Part shown: in pieces, positions 1 to 7,864 of the stretch | How the letters are laid out: each line of letters starts with the position of its first letter | How positions within the stretch are numbered: position 1 is the stretch's first letter | Source of the DNA: UBA2561 sp964577275 | GTDB taxonomy: Bacteria; Bacteroidota; Bacteroidia; Cytophagales; Thermoflexibacteraceae | NCBI GenBank assembly: GCA_964577275.1 | Contig: CAZNYR010000022.1 | Location: forward strand, 1 to 43,344 | Length of the DNA stretch: 43,344 nucleotides | Reading direction: 5' to 3' | Position numbers and translations under genes: made by a program | The notes under the pieces: generated by a model | Told to the model about the DNA's origin: nothing | The model's input: only the letters and a program-made list of their open reading frames with translations | Database searches by the model: none

Positions 1-1
1 A

Positions 2-58
2 ATTGAAGAAAAATTAGATAGTCATGTTAAATTATTAATTAAAGAATTGGAAAAATAA
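2..58 (+). CDS. C-terminal tail of an unidentified gene (partial)
   Basis: An open frame enters from the left edge and ends at TAA 56-58, giving an 18-residue charged tail (IEEKLDSHVKLLIKELEK). The stop overlaps the next ATG by one base (TAATG), so the two frames look translationally coupled. If the next frame is a restriction-enzyme remnant, this could be the end of the matching DNA methyltransferase, but 18 residues carry no recognisable motif, so that is context-based guesswork. Confidence 0.4.
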   Translation: MEEKLDSHVKLLIKELEK

Positions 59-231
59 TGCCACTAACGCAACAACAAATCCAGCAAGTTGAATCTGTGC
101 TTAAAAATAGTTTGCGAAACAAATTTCAAAACTACAAACCAGAGCCAGCTTCAATGCCTTTCCATACCAGACTTTTGGGAAAGGATCGAATGGCTTTGTT
201 TTCGTTTATTCATTCATTAAATACAAAATAA
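58..231 (+). pseudogene. N-terminal remnant resembling a TdeIII-family type II restriction endonuclease
   Basis: This frame encodes 57 residues from ATG 58 to TAA 229-231. The central part (SLRNKFQNYKPEP, then MPFHTRLLGKDRMALFSF and IHSLNT) matches my memory of the conserved start of TdeIII-type restriction enzymes, which are several hundred residues long. Here the protein stops right after the SLNT motif, only 8 bases before thiE begins, so the catalytic portion is absent. The most economical reading is a 3'-deleted restriction gene left after loss of a restriction-modification system. The family assignment rests on recall of one short conserved block. An intact small protein is a less likely alternative. 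The start overlaps the upstream stop by one base, as expected in a methyltransferase/nuclease operon. Confidence 0.45.
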
Positions 232-239
232 ACAAAATC

Positions 240-851
240 ATGAAAGGACTCTGTTTAATTATTGGCAAGGCAAATTGCCCTGATAAAAATGTGCAAAGTG
301 TTGTCAAACAAGCCGTTGAGGGCGGAGTTACGATGGTGCAACATCGAGGACAAAGCCTGACCACTGCGGAGTTTGTATCCGAAGCCTTGCACCTAAAACA
401 GATTTTGAGTCCTTACAATGTGCCGTTAATTATCCATGACCGTCTTGATGTGGCGTTGGCTATCGGAGCGGAGGGCGTGCATTTGGGACAAGAAAGTATG
501 CCCTTTGAACTTGCCAAAAAGCTGATGCCCATAGGCAGTATGATTGGGCTTTCGGTAGAAAATTGGACGCAATTTGAAGAGGCACAACTTCTTGATTTAG
601 AGTATATTACCATCAAACCTATCCTCCCAAGCAAAAGTTTAACAGGAACACCCTGGGGCATTTCAGAACTCCAAAAAGCACAGGACAAATCTGGGCATCG
701 ACTCATGGCGGTGGGCGGAATTAACAAAAATAATGTCCGAGAAATTCTGAAAATGGGCATTGACGAAATTGCCATTACGTCGGCGATTTGTGCTGCCCCC
801 AATCCACAGCAAGCCAGCCGAGAGTTGGCTGATTTGTTAGATTTGGGATGA
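240..851 (+). CDS. thiE: Thiamine phosphate synthase (ThiE)
   Basis: The 203-residue protein fits the TIM-barrel thiamine phosphate synthase family, which couples hydroxymethylpyrimidine diphosphate and thiazole phosphate to make thiamine phosphate in the cytosol. Visible signatures are VQHRGQ near residue 33 (family VQxR), HDRLDVALAIGAEGVHLGQ at 66-84, and the C-terminal phosphate-binding stretch AVGGINKNN. The usual GPxxxTxTK loop appears as a variant, KPILPSKSLTGTPWG, with Lys where Gly is common. The length is normal. The gene stands alone here: thiC, thiG, thiS and thiD are not adjacent, and thiH lies 13 kb away. No TPP riboswitch is evident upstream. ATG 240 follows the truncated restriction gene by 8 bases, so its original promoter region may have been altered by that deletion. 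Confidence 0.93.
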   Translation: MKGLCLIIGKANCPDKNVQSVVKQAVEGGVTMVQHRGQSLTTAEFVSEALHLKQILSPYNVPLIIHDRLDVALAIGAEGVHLGQESMPFELAKKLMPIGSMIGLSVENWTQFEEAQLLDLEYITIKPILPSKSLTGTPWGISELQKAQDKSGHRLMAVGGINKNNVREILKMGIDEIAITSAICAAPNPQQASRELADLLDLG

Positions 852-1275
852 TATATCCTTTGAAATTCAGACAATGAATTGATTTTGTTTAAAAATTACT
901 TTGAAGTGTAACGACTAATTTTTTTTCGGATTTTATATTATTTTTATCTAAAAAGTACGCTTACAAGTCATGGATTGAAATTAGTTTATCTGATGTTATG
1001 CTCATCCAGAAATACATTTTTATGGCATAAATGCGATATAAAATAGGATAAATTTGATGCAAATAAATTTGAAAGGTAAAATAATTTTGGATTTATCTCA
1101 AAAAAATCACATTTCTAGTGATTTCTTAGCTTATTGCATTTCCAAATTTGGGCGGGCTAAGAAATAAACCTCTATTTTTTGTCTGATAGTGCCTAACTTA
1201 TACTGTTTTTGATACGTTCCTGTAAAGAGTTTGGCACGATAATTTTTCAGCGCAGAATAGAATTATTCAAAACAC
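852..1275. other. Intergenic region, 424 bp, no gene seen
   Basis: AT-rich spacer between thiE and the receiver/kinase gene, with no convincing coding frame, tRNA or strong hairpin. Two tandem copies of TAAATTTG (1049-1056 and 1064-1071) match the Bacteroidota -7 consensus TAnnTTTG, but neither has a convincing TTTG box 19-21 nt upstream. They are weak promoter candidates at best. Confidence 0.5.
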
Positions 1276-2412
1276 ATGACAACGCTTACCGTAAACAAGG
1301 TGGAAAAAAAATCAATTCTTTATGTTGATGATGAACCTAACAATTTGATGGGTTTTAAATCGGTTTTTCGCCGACATTTCAAGGTACATACCGCCACTTC
1401 GGGGCAAGAAGGCTTGGAAATCATGGCAAATCATCCCATTCAGTTGGTCATTTCTGACCAGCGGATGCCCAACATGACAGGCACTCAATTTCTGAAACAA
1501 ATTGCTGATAATTATCCCGATGTTATCCGAATTATCTTGACGGGATACAGCGATTATGAAGCCACGCTCGAAGCTATTAATAACGGTAAAGTATATAAAT
1601 ATTTAACCAAGCCTTGGGAAACCGAAGACCTCAAAGAAATCATTGATGGCGCATTGGGCATTTATCAACTGCGACGCGAAAATGCCCGCCTGCTCAAAAG
1701 TTTGCAAAAAGTCAATACCGAACTTGACCGTTTTGTGTATAGTGCTTCGCACGATTTGCGTGCGCCGATTGCCTCGCTTTTGGGTTTGATGAATCTGGCA
1801 AAACGAAGCGATGACCCACAGGAAATCAAGGAATTGCTCAAAATTGGTGAGAAAGTATTGGCGCAACTCGAAATCTTTATTAAGGAAATTGCTGATTATT
1901 CCCGAAACGTAAAAACGGGGATTCAGAGCCAAGAAATTGACTTCAAAACATTTTTTGAGGATATTTTAGACCACTACAAATTTTATGATGAATCCGAAAA
2001 AATCCAAAAAATTATTCAGGTCGAACAGAAAGCAGCGTTTCGTTCTGATATGGCACGGCTCAAAGTAATTCTCAAAAATCTGGTTTCTAATTCCATTCGG
2101 TATGCCGATACCGATAAACCCATGCCTTTCCTAAAATTATCCGCCTTAGTAACTGATAATCAAGTAGTTATAGAAGTTTCTGATAACGGTAGAGGCATTG
2201 CCTCCCATCATCTCGAAAAAATATTTGAAATGTTTTATCGGGCTACGGACTCCAAAACGGGTTCGGGTTTAGGACTTTTTATCGTCAAAGAAACAGTCAT
2301 GAAATTGCGTGGCGAAATCGAAGTATCTTCCGAATACACCGAAGGCACAACTTTTACGTTGCGCTTTCCTTTTATTCAAGCGGATGAAACCTCCGAAAAT
2401 TCAACCCTCTAA
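1276..2412 (+). CDS. Response-regulator receiver / sensor histidine kinase fusion
   Basis: This 378-residue protein has no membrane segment and therefore acts in the cytosol. Residues about 12-125 form a receiver domain, with acidic pair D18/D19, phospho-acceptor D61 (ISDQRMP), T89 and K112 (TKPW). A short linker leads to a HisKA dimerisation domain with the H-box SASHDLRAPI (H159). The C-terminal ATPase domain has an N-box (NLVSNSIRYAD), G1 box (VSDNGRGI), F-box and G2 box (GSGLGLFIVKE). All residues needed for autophosphorylation and phosphotransfer are present. A receiver ahead of the kinase suggests an output kinase that receives phosphate from another kinase. No cognate regulator is adjacent. 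hemE follows 37 nt downstream but has its own promoter, so a shared role is not implied. Confidence 0.92.
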   Translation: MTTLTVNKVEKKSILYVDDEPNNLMGFKSVFRRHFKVHTATSGQEGLEIMANHPIQLVISDQRMPNMTGTQFLKQIADNYPDVIRIILTGYSDYEATLEAINNGKVYKYLTKPWETEDLKEIIDGALGIYQLRRENARLLKSLQKVNTELDRFVYSASHDLRAPIASLLGLMNLAKRSDDPQEIKELLKIGEKVLAQLEIFIKEIADYSRNVKTGIQSQEIDFKTFFEDILDHYKFYDESEKIQKIIQVEQKAAFRSDMARLKVILKNLVSNSIRYADTDKPMPFLKLSALVTDNQVVIEVSDNGRGIASHHLEKIFEMFYRATDSKTGSGLGLFIVKETVMKLRGEIEVSSEYTEGTTFTLRFPFIQADETSENSTL

Positions 2413-2413
2413 A

Positions 2414-2444
2414 TTTGCATAATGAGGTAATCTGCGTAATTTTG
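2414..2444 (+). promoter_or_regulatory. Bacteroidota-type promoter of hemE
   Basis: TTTG at 2414-2417 is followed after exactly 19 nt by TAATTTTG at 2437-2444, matching TTTG-N19-TAnnTTTG with no mismatch. The hemE ATG begins 6 nt after the -7 box, so transcription would start at or within a few bases of the start codon. The promoter fills the gap between the kinase stop codon and hemE. Confidence 0.72.
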
Positions 2445-2449
2445 CGTCA

Positions 2450-3484
2450 ATGAAACCTCTCAAAAATGATTTAATTTTACGAGCCGCCAAAGGAGAACCC
2501 ATCGAGCGTACTCCTGTTTGGCTCATGCGACAGGCAGGACGAATTCTGCCTGAATATCGGGCAGTTCGCGCTTCGGTCAGCGGATTTATTGAGCTGGCAC
2601 AAACGCCCCAATTAGCTGCCCAAGTAACGCTTCAGCCTGTGGATATTTTGGAGGTCGATGCGGCGATTATTTTTTCCGATATTTTGGTCATTCCCGAAGC
2701 CATGGGATTGCCCTACGAAATGGTCGAAAAAAAAGGTCCGTACTTCCCAAAAGTTATCCAAAATCAAAATGATGCCCAAAAATTACGCCTTGCCGACCCC
2801 GAAAATGACCTAAATTACGTCTTGGAAGCCATCCGAATTACCAAGAAAGCACTCAACGGGCGAGTACCATTAATTGGATTTGCGGGTGCGCCTTTCACAA
2901 TTTTCACTTATATGGTAGAGGGGGCAGGCTCAAAAACTTTTTCTAAGGCACGAAAAATGATGTACCAAAATCCCGAATTAGCCCATCAAATTTTACAAAA
3001 AATTACTGATTCAACGATTGCTTATCTCAAAGCCCAAATCAAATATGGTGCAGATTTGGTACAAATATTTGATTCGTGGGCGGGAATCTTACCTCCCGAA
3101 CAATATGAAATATTTGCCGTCCCGTATCTGAATCAGATTTGTGAGGCGATTACGGATGTACCAAAAACCATTTTTGCCAAAGGTGCTTATTTTGCCCTTG
3201 CTTCTATCGGCAAAATGAACTGTCAAACTGTTGGGGTAGATTGGAATATGACTCCGCAGAATGTTCGTCAGATTGTGGGCGAAAATAAAACATTGCAAGG
3301 AAATCTTGATCCTTGTGCGCTGTATGCTTCATGTAATGAAATACGAAAGCAAACGCAAAAAATGCTCACGAATTTTGAAGGAAAACGACACATTGCCAAT
3401 TTGGGACATGGCGTTTATCCAGATACTGACCCCGAAAAAGTCAAATGTTTTATTCAGGCGGTCAAGGAATTTTCTGCCCAATAA
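2450..3484 (+). CDS. hemE: Uroporphyrinogen decarboxylase (HemE)
   Basis: The 344-residue protein catalyses decarboxylation of uroporphyrinogen III to coproporphyrinogen III in haem synthesis. The family signature PVWLMRQAGRILPEYR is at residues 22-37. The catalytic Asp region AIIFSDIL is near residue 72. GFAGAPFTIFTYMVEG is near residue 143 and the C-terminal NLGHGVYPDTDPE motif is intact. The length is typical and no frameshift is seen. No other haem gene is adjacent. A perfect Bacteroidota promoter ends 6 nt before ATG 2450, pointing to a leaderless or nearly leaderless mRNA, and a hairpin at 3489-3524 follows the stop as a terminator. The start agrees with the usual N-terminus of the family. 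Confidence 0.96.
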   Translation: MKPLKNDLILRAAKGEPIERTPVWLMRQAGRILPEYRAVRASVSGFIELAQTPQLAAQVTLQPVDILEVDAAIIFSDILVIPEAMGLPYEMVEKKGPYFPKVIQNQNDAQKLRLADPENDLNYVLEAIRITKKALNGRVPLIGFAGAPFTIFTYMVEGAGSKTFSKARKMMYQNPELAHQILQKITDSTIAYLKAQIKYGADLVQIFDSWAGILPPEQYEIFAVPYLNQICEAITDVPKTIFAKGAYFALASIGKMNCQTVGVDWNMTPQNVRQIVGENKTLQGNLDPCALYASCNEIRKQTQKMLTNFEGKRHIANLGHGVYPDTDPEKVKCFIQAVKEFSAQ

Positions 3485-3488
3485 AGCC

Positions 3489-3524
3489 AAACCTATCCTT
3501 TTCTTTTGGAAAATGGATAGGTTT
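3489..3524. terminator. Bidirectional hairpin terminator between convergent genes
   Basis: AAACCTATCC (3489-3498) pairs with GGATAGGTTT (3515-3524), and the inner bases TTTTC and GAAAA extend the stem past a one-base bulge. It lies in the 50-bp gap between hemE and the convergent membrane-protein gene, so it can serve both strands. Confidence 0.75.
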
Positions 3525-3534
3525 GATAGGAATA

Positions 3535-4944
3535 TTATTTCTTTTTGGGCTTGGTTTTCAGGACTTTACCCGTCTTTTTTTCCCAAGCATCTTTCCGACA
3601 TTTATCCGTACAATATTTGGCGTTCCAGTGTTTATGGACAAATTCTATCCCACAATTCTGACAAGTTTTCAGATGTGCGGGCTGTCCATCTTTCTGAACT
3701 TCGATATGTGGTTTTTGTGATTTTTCAGGAACAACCTGCCTCGTATTTTCATGGAATTGACTATTTTTTTCGGGATTTACTTCCTTTTGGGGTGTTTTTT
3801 TAGGCTCTTCAGGATTTTTCCCAAACTGAAAACCCACATTTCCATTGCTTTGTGGATACGCATACGATACATTTCCTAATGCCGCCTGTACCGCAGGATT
3901 CAAGCCCTGAATGCGGTTGCCTTGCGTCAGTTGTGCCAATAACATTTCCATCGCCACATCCTGCAAGGTCAAGGTTTGTTGGCTTTCGATAGTATCTTTT
4001 GGTGTTTGTACGATTTTAAATTTCTGATTTTCTTCTTTAATTTTTCGTTCGATAGCATACTCGTAAGCATAAGACCGAATATACATAATTTCAAATAAAA
4101 AGACAATCAAAACCAAAATATACGCCTTGTACCGATTCATCAAATCACCCGCCGTCAGCTCGGCTTTTTTCTCCGTCTTGATTTCGGAAAGTGTACTATT
4201 TTGAAGTTTCAGCAATTCCGTTTTCTGCGTTTGCGCCTGCGTCAGGTCTTTTTGTGCGTGGTAGCGCGTCCATTTGGAGGCGGACTGCATTCGCTTTTTG
4301 TTTTCGTCAATAATCGAATTAAGAAGCGCAATTTGCTCACCATAGTCAGTATTGACCGAATCCGACTGCGTCTGGTAGTTTTTTTCGATTTCATCCGTGC
4401 GGTCGTTCAGATGGATGCTCGCAACGTAACCGCCTATTCCTGAAATAATTACCGAATACATAAATAAGGAATTAAGCCAAAATCGCTGGCGACCGCTCCG
4501 CGAGCGTGGCTCGGTGGCGAAAAAATCTCGGCAGGCATCACGTTTGAGGTCTTCGAGAAGCCATGCGACCAAAAACACCGCAACTGTTAGTATGATTAAT
4601 GTTAAATAATACGCCGTAGTTGATAAACCCGATGCGAACAAATCGCCCGTCAAAATCCCGACCGAAAGACTCAAAAATATCGACAAAAACGGATACAAAT
4701 TCCGAATTCGGATAATATTTTCCTTTGCCTTGAATTTTCGTTCGGCATAAGGCTTAGATTTTAATTTTTCTTCGGCGACCGAATAGGCTTTGGTTAATTC
4801 GATTTCTTTCAGGTTTTCGTCATATCGGTTAGCACCATGAACTTGGTCATACGAAAGTCGTGAACCTTGCGAATTACTTGAATTGGAAGAGGAGGACGAC
4901 CCTTTTTTTTTGTCGCTACTGCCTCGAAATGGAGATTTAAACAT
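3535..4944 (-). CDS. Unknown membrane protein with coiled coil and C-terminal zinc finger
   Basis: From ATG 4944 this gives 469 residues; an in-frame TTG at 4971 is possible but less likely. The order is: a Ser/Lys-rich low-complexity N-terminus (about 1-30), a charged segment, a pair of membrane helices (YPFLSIFLSLSVGIL and YYLTLIILTVAVFLVAWLL), a third helix near FWLNSLFMYSVIISG, and a polar Gln/Lys/Glu-rich region predicted to form a coiled coil. A fourth helix (YILVLIVFLFEIMYI) and a disordered Pro/Lys/Glu tail follow. The end carries a four-Cys finger, CQNC and CTDKC 18 residues apart, of the kind seen in small treble-clef domains. I do not recognise a named family. The layout suggests a membrane anchor presenting a cytosolic nucleic-acid or protein-binding finger. 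It is convergent with hemE and appears monocistronic. Confidence 0.8.
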   Translation of the reverse strand: MFKSPFRGSSDKKKGSSSSSNSSNSQGSRLSYDQVHGANRYDENLKEIELTKAYSVAEEKLKSKPYAERKFKAKENIIRIRNLYPFLSIFLSLSVGILTGDLFASGLSTTAYYLTLIILTVAVFLVAWLLEDLKRDACRDFFATEPRSRSGRQRFWLNSLFMYSVIISGIGGYVASIHLNDRTDEIEKNYQTQSDSVNTDYGEQIALLNSIIDENKKRMQSASKWTRYHAQKDLTQAQTQKTELLKLQNSTLSEIKTEKKAELTAGDLMNRYKAYILVLIVFLFEIMYIRSYAYEYAIERKIKEENQKFKIVQTPKDTIESQQTLTLQDVAMEMLLAQLTQGNRIQGLNPAVQAALGNVSYAYPQSNGNVGFQFGKNPEEPKKTPQKEVNPEKNSQFHENTRQVVPEKSQKPHIEVQKDGQPAHLKTCQNCGIEFVHKHWNAKYCTDKCRKDAWEKKTGKVLKTKPKKK

Positions 4945-5259
4945 TTTGAACGAATTTTTTGGATAAAACAAACTTTTTTATCAATGTAAAACTTTGGCGA
5001 GGGTTACATTAGATAATATATTTAATTTCTGATTTAAATACAATTTTTTAAATTCCTTAGCCGACTGAAATGATTGAATAAGATAAAATATTCCACCTTG
5101 ATTTGAACATAAAAGTAGAATGACAAACCGTAACCTTTATACGCAGGACGTAAATCGCATGAAATTTTTTCACTTGCCAGCATTTGCCACGAATTTTGAA
5201 GTACCGCCTTTTTTTTATCTTTACGTTTTGAGAATTTCATTTAAAAACCCTAACCAATA
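4945..5259. other. Divergent intergenic region, 315 bp
   Basis: The spacer between the zinc-finger membrane protein (minus) and the carboxyltransferase (plus) must hold promoters for both. A plus-strand candidate is described separately at 5195-5223. A 68-codon minus-strand frame inside it looks non-coding. Confidence 0.5.
5195..5223 (+). promoter_or_regulatory. Candidate promoter of the carboxyltransferase gene
   Basis: TTTG at 5195-5198 and TATCTTTA at 5216-5223 are 17 nt apart. This is close to the Bacteroidota consensus, with a last-base mismatch in the -7 box and slightly short spacing. It would give a leader of about 33 nt before ATG 5260. Confidence 0.45.
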
Positions 5260-6891
5260 ATGACAGATTTAGAATTTAACAAAAACGAAGACCAATTCAA
5301 AATGCTGTGTTCTCGGCTGGATATGAAACTGGCGCAAGTCAAGAAAGGCGGTGGCGACAAACGTATCGAAAAACAACACGCCAAAGGCAAGCTCACGGCT
5401 CGTGAACGGATTGATTTTTTGATTGATGAATCGTCCGAATTTCTGGAAGTAGGCGCATTTGCTGCCGAAGGAATGTACCAAGAAGTGGGCGGTTGTCCTT
5501 CGGCAGGAGTGGTTTGTGGTATTGGTTATGTATCTGAAAGACAATGTGTTATCGTTGCCAATGATGCCACCGTGAAGGCGGGGGCGTGGTTTCCGATGAC
5601 TGCCAAAAAGAACTTGCGGGCGCAAGAAATTGCGATGGAAAACCGATTGCCCATCATTTATTTGGTGGATAGTGCGGGTGTATTTTTGCCCATGCAAGAT
5701 GAGGTTTTTCCTGATAAAGAACACTTTGGACGCATTTTCCGAAACAATGCCCTGATGTCATCGGAAGGAATTATTCAAATTGCTGCCGTCATGGGGAGTT
5801 GTGTGGCGGGGGGCGCATATTTGCCTATCATGTCTGATGAAGCCATGATTGTCGATAAAACGGGGACGATTTTTTTGGCGGGTTCGTATTTGGTCAAATC
5901 GGCGATTGGCGAAAGTATTGATAATGAATCACTTGGAGGCGCAACCACGCACTGCGAAATTTCGGGCGTAACCGATTATAAATGTGCCGATGATAGAGAA
6001 TGTCTTACTCGAATCCGAAATTTGATGGACAAAATTGGCGATTATGACAAGGCAGGATTTGACCGTGCCGAATCTGCGTTGCCTGCCAAAAATCCAGAAG
6101 AAATTTATGGGATTTTTCCTGCTGACCGCGCAAAACCCTACGATATGCGGGAAATTATTGAACGAATTGTGGATAAGTCCGAATTTGAGGAATACAAAAA
6201 AGAATACGGACAAACGATGCTTTGTGGATATGCGCGGATTGATGGCTGGGCGGTCGGCATTGTCGCCAATCAGCGGACTATCGTCAAAACCAAAAAAGGC
6301 GAAATGCAAATGGGCGGCGTAATTTATTCGGATTCAGCCGATAAAGCTGCCCGATTTATGATGAATTGTAATCAAAAAAAGATTCCGTTGGTTTTTTTGC
6401 AGGATGTGAGTGGTTTTATGGTGGGAAGTCGGTCAGAGCAAGGCGGAATTATCAAGGATGGCGCAAAAATGGTCAATGCCATGGCAAATTCGGTCGTTCC
6501 CAAATTTACGATTATTGTCGGAAACTCCTATGGCGCAGGCAATTATGCGATGTGTGGCAAAGCCTACGACCCCCGATTGATTTATGCTTGGACAACCGCA
6601 CAGCTGGCGGTCATGAGTGGGGCATCCGCCGCCAAAACCTTGCTACAAATCAAGGTCGCCACTGCCAAAGCCAAAGGACAGGAAATGAGCCAAGACGAAC
6701 AGAAGGCACATTTACAAAAAATTCAGGCGAAATATGACGAACAATTATCGCCCTATTATTCGGCTGCCAGACTTTGGACAGATGGAATTATCCGACCGAC
6801 CGAAACCCGAAAAGTAATTTCGATGGGCATTGAAGCTGCCAATCATGCGCCCATAACCAAACGATACAATACGGGCGTAATTCAGGTTTAA
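5260..6891 (+). CDS. Acyl-CoA carboxylase carboxyltransferase (beta) subunit
   Basis: The 543-residue protein belongs to the biotin-dependent carboxyltransferase family, which moves carboxyl from biotin to acetyl-, propionyl- or methylcrotonyl-CoA in the cytosol. An N-terminal block RIEKQHAKGKLTARERID is typical. The two crotonase-like halves show GSCVAGGAYLPIMSDE, which binds the acyl-CoA side, and GNSYGAGNYAMCGKAYDPR, which binds the biotin side. The segment DEVFPDKEHFGRIFRNNA most resembles methylcrotonyl-CoA carboxylase beta subunits, but substrate cannot be fixed from sequence alone. The length is normal. The likely biotin-carboxylase partner is at 29666-31189, over 20 kb away and on the other strand. 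No biotin carrier protein is in the window. A hairpin at 6913-6947 ends the transcript. Confidence 0.93.
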   Translation: MTDLEFNKNEDQFKMLCSRLDMKLAQVKKGGGDKRIEKQHAKGKLTARERIDFLIDESSEFLEVGAFAAEGMYQEVGGCPSAGVVCGIGYVSERQCVIVANDATVKAGAWFPMTAKKNLRAQEIAMENRLPIIYLVDSAGVFLPMQDEVFPDKEHFGRIFRNNALMSSEGIIQIAAVMGSCVAGGAYLPIMSDEAMIVDKTGTIFLAGSYLVKSAIGESIDNESLGGATTHCEISGVTDYKCADDRECLTRIRNLMDKIGDYDKAGFDRAESALPAKNPEEIYGIFPADRAKPYDMREIIERIVDKSEFEEYKKEYGQTMLCGYARIDGWAVGIVANQRTIVKTKKGEMQMGGVIYSDSADKAARFMMNCNQKKIPLVFLQDVSGFMVGSRSEQGGIIKDGAKMVNAMANSVVPKFTIIVGNSYGAGNYAMCGKAYDPRLIYAWTTAQLAVMSGASAAKTLLQIKVATAKAKGQEMSQDEQKAHLQKIQAKYDEQLSPYYSAARLWTDGIIRPTETRKVISMGIEAANHAPITKRYNTGVIQV

Positions 6892-6912
6892 AACATATTG
6901 ATAATCAATAAC

Positions 6913-6947
6913 TTAGCTCCGTAAAATTTCATATTTTACGGAGCTAA
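6913..6947. terminator. Perfect 15-bp hairpin between convergent genes
   Basis: TTAGCTCCGTAAAAT (6913-6927) and ATTTTACGGAGCTAA (6933-6947) are exact reverse complements with a 5-nt loop. No U-tract follows on the plus strand. The site separates the carboxyltransferase (plus) from the DUF3037 gene (minus), so it is probably a bidirectional terminator. Its left arm merges with a dispersed ATCAATAASTTAG motif. Confidence 0.75.
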
Positions 6948-6981
6948 ATGTATAAAATCTGAGAGTTGGCAAAGACAAAGA

Positions 6982-7864
6982 CTAAAGATGTGAAGCCAAT
7001 TCATGGATTGTAGCTTCGGCATAATTTGCTAAATCATGTGTTTCGATGAGGTGTACGGCAGGCGCATCGCCCAAAATATGCAGGGCTTTATCATAATCCT
7101 TAAATAAATGCGCNNNNNNNNNNCGCCTCCGTTGGCTTGGCGATAGGAATATCCAAAATATAATTTCCTTCTTGAAGTTCTTTTTGAAGTTGTATAAATT
7201 TCCCAAAATACTGATTTGCTTTGCGGTCAATACTCGTATTTCGTTTGAGGTCTAAACTTATGGGATGTACCAGATGAGTTTTTCCATTTTTCCAATGCAA
7301 ATCAATGGTCAAAGAAGTTTTATGATTTGAAATTTGTTTGGACTTTTGATGATAAAAATGACGCTCAAAAATATGACCGTCCATATTTTTGAGGTGATTT
7401 TTGATTTGTCGAAGAATTTGACGCTCGTGTTTTTGATATGGTTCATTTATCGAATCATAAGGAAAGAAATATTCTAGATATAAATTTTTGACTATTTTGT
7501 TTCGATTTTCAGAATAAAGTACAGACGTATAAGCCTCCGAAAATTGTAACGCCGAATTATCACGAGGCAAGAACTCGGTATGTACGTTTTCCATAAAGTT
7601 ATCCAAACGAAATCGATGCCCAAATGGAAGTGTATCAGATGCCATTTGTTGATTTAATTGATGGGTATGATGCTTAAAATCAAGTAAATAACGATGAATA
7701 TGTGAGGCTTCGACATGGGGGTATAGTTCTTTGAGGCGGGTTAGTTTTTTGGGAAAAATAAAACGCCATTCGTTCGGGAAAAACAATAGCAATCCCACAT
7801 TAATCACTTCACCTAAGGCTTGTGAGTATTGATATTTTAACAAGGAATATTTAAAATGTTTCAT
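6982..7864 (-). CDS. DUF3037 family protein, interrupted by an assembly gap
   Basis: Reading from ATG 7864 gives YSLLKYQYSQ, then GEVINVGLLLFFPNEWRFIF at residues 17-36, the start expected of DUF3037 proteins (family pattern: EFxNVGVxLF), then a mainly alpha-helical body up to residue 247. There a run of ten N (7114-7123) breaks the frame. Beyond it, a different frame continues with a plausible tail, AHLFKDYDKALHILGDAPAV, to TAG at 6982. Because ten N is a conventional placeholder for a gap of unknown length, I treat both parts as one gene of about 290 residues with missing sequence, not a real frameshift. The start overlaps the stop of the upstream HipA-like kinase (ATGA), so the two are translationally coupled. 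The biochemical function is unknown. Confidence 0.72.
7114..7123. other. Assembly gap (10 N)
   Basis: Ten consecutive N within the DUF3037 gene. Frames on the two sides do not join in phase, so the true length is not 10 or the flanks carry errors. Confidence 0.98.

Noticed and set aside
5034..5240. Minus-strand 68-codon frame in the spacer before the carboxyltransferase gene
   Set aside because: AT-rich composition, no family resemblance, and it overlaps the presumed promoter of the plus-strand gene.
7100..7230. Apparent frameshift or pseudogene in the DUF3037 gene
   Set aside because: It coincides with a ten-N assembly placeholder, so it reflects missing sequence and not a natural mutation.
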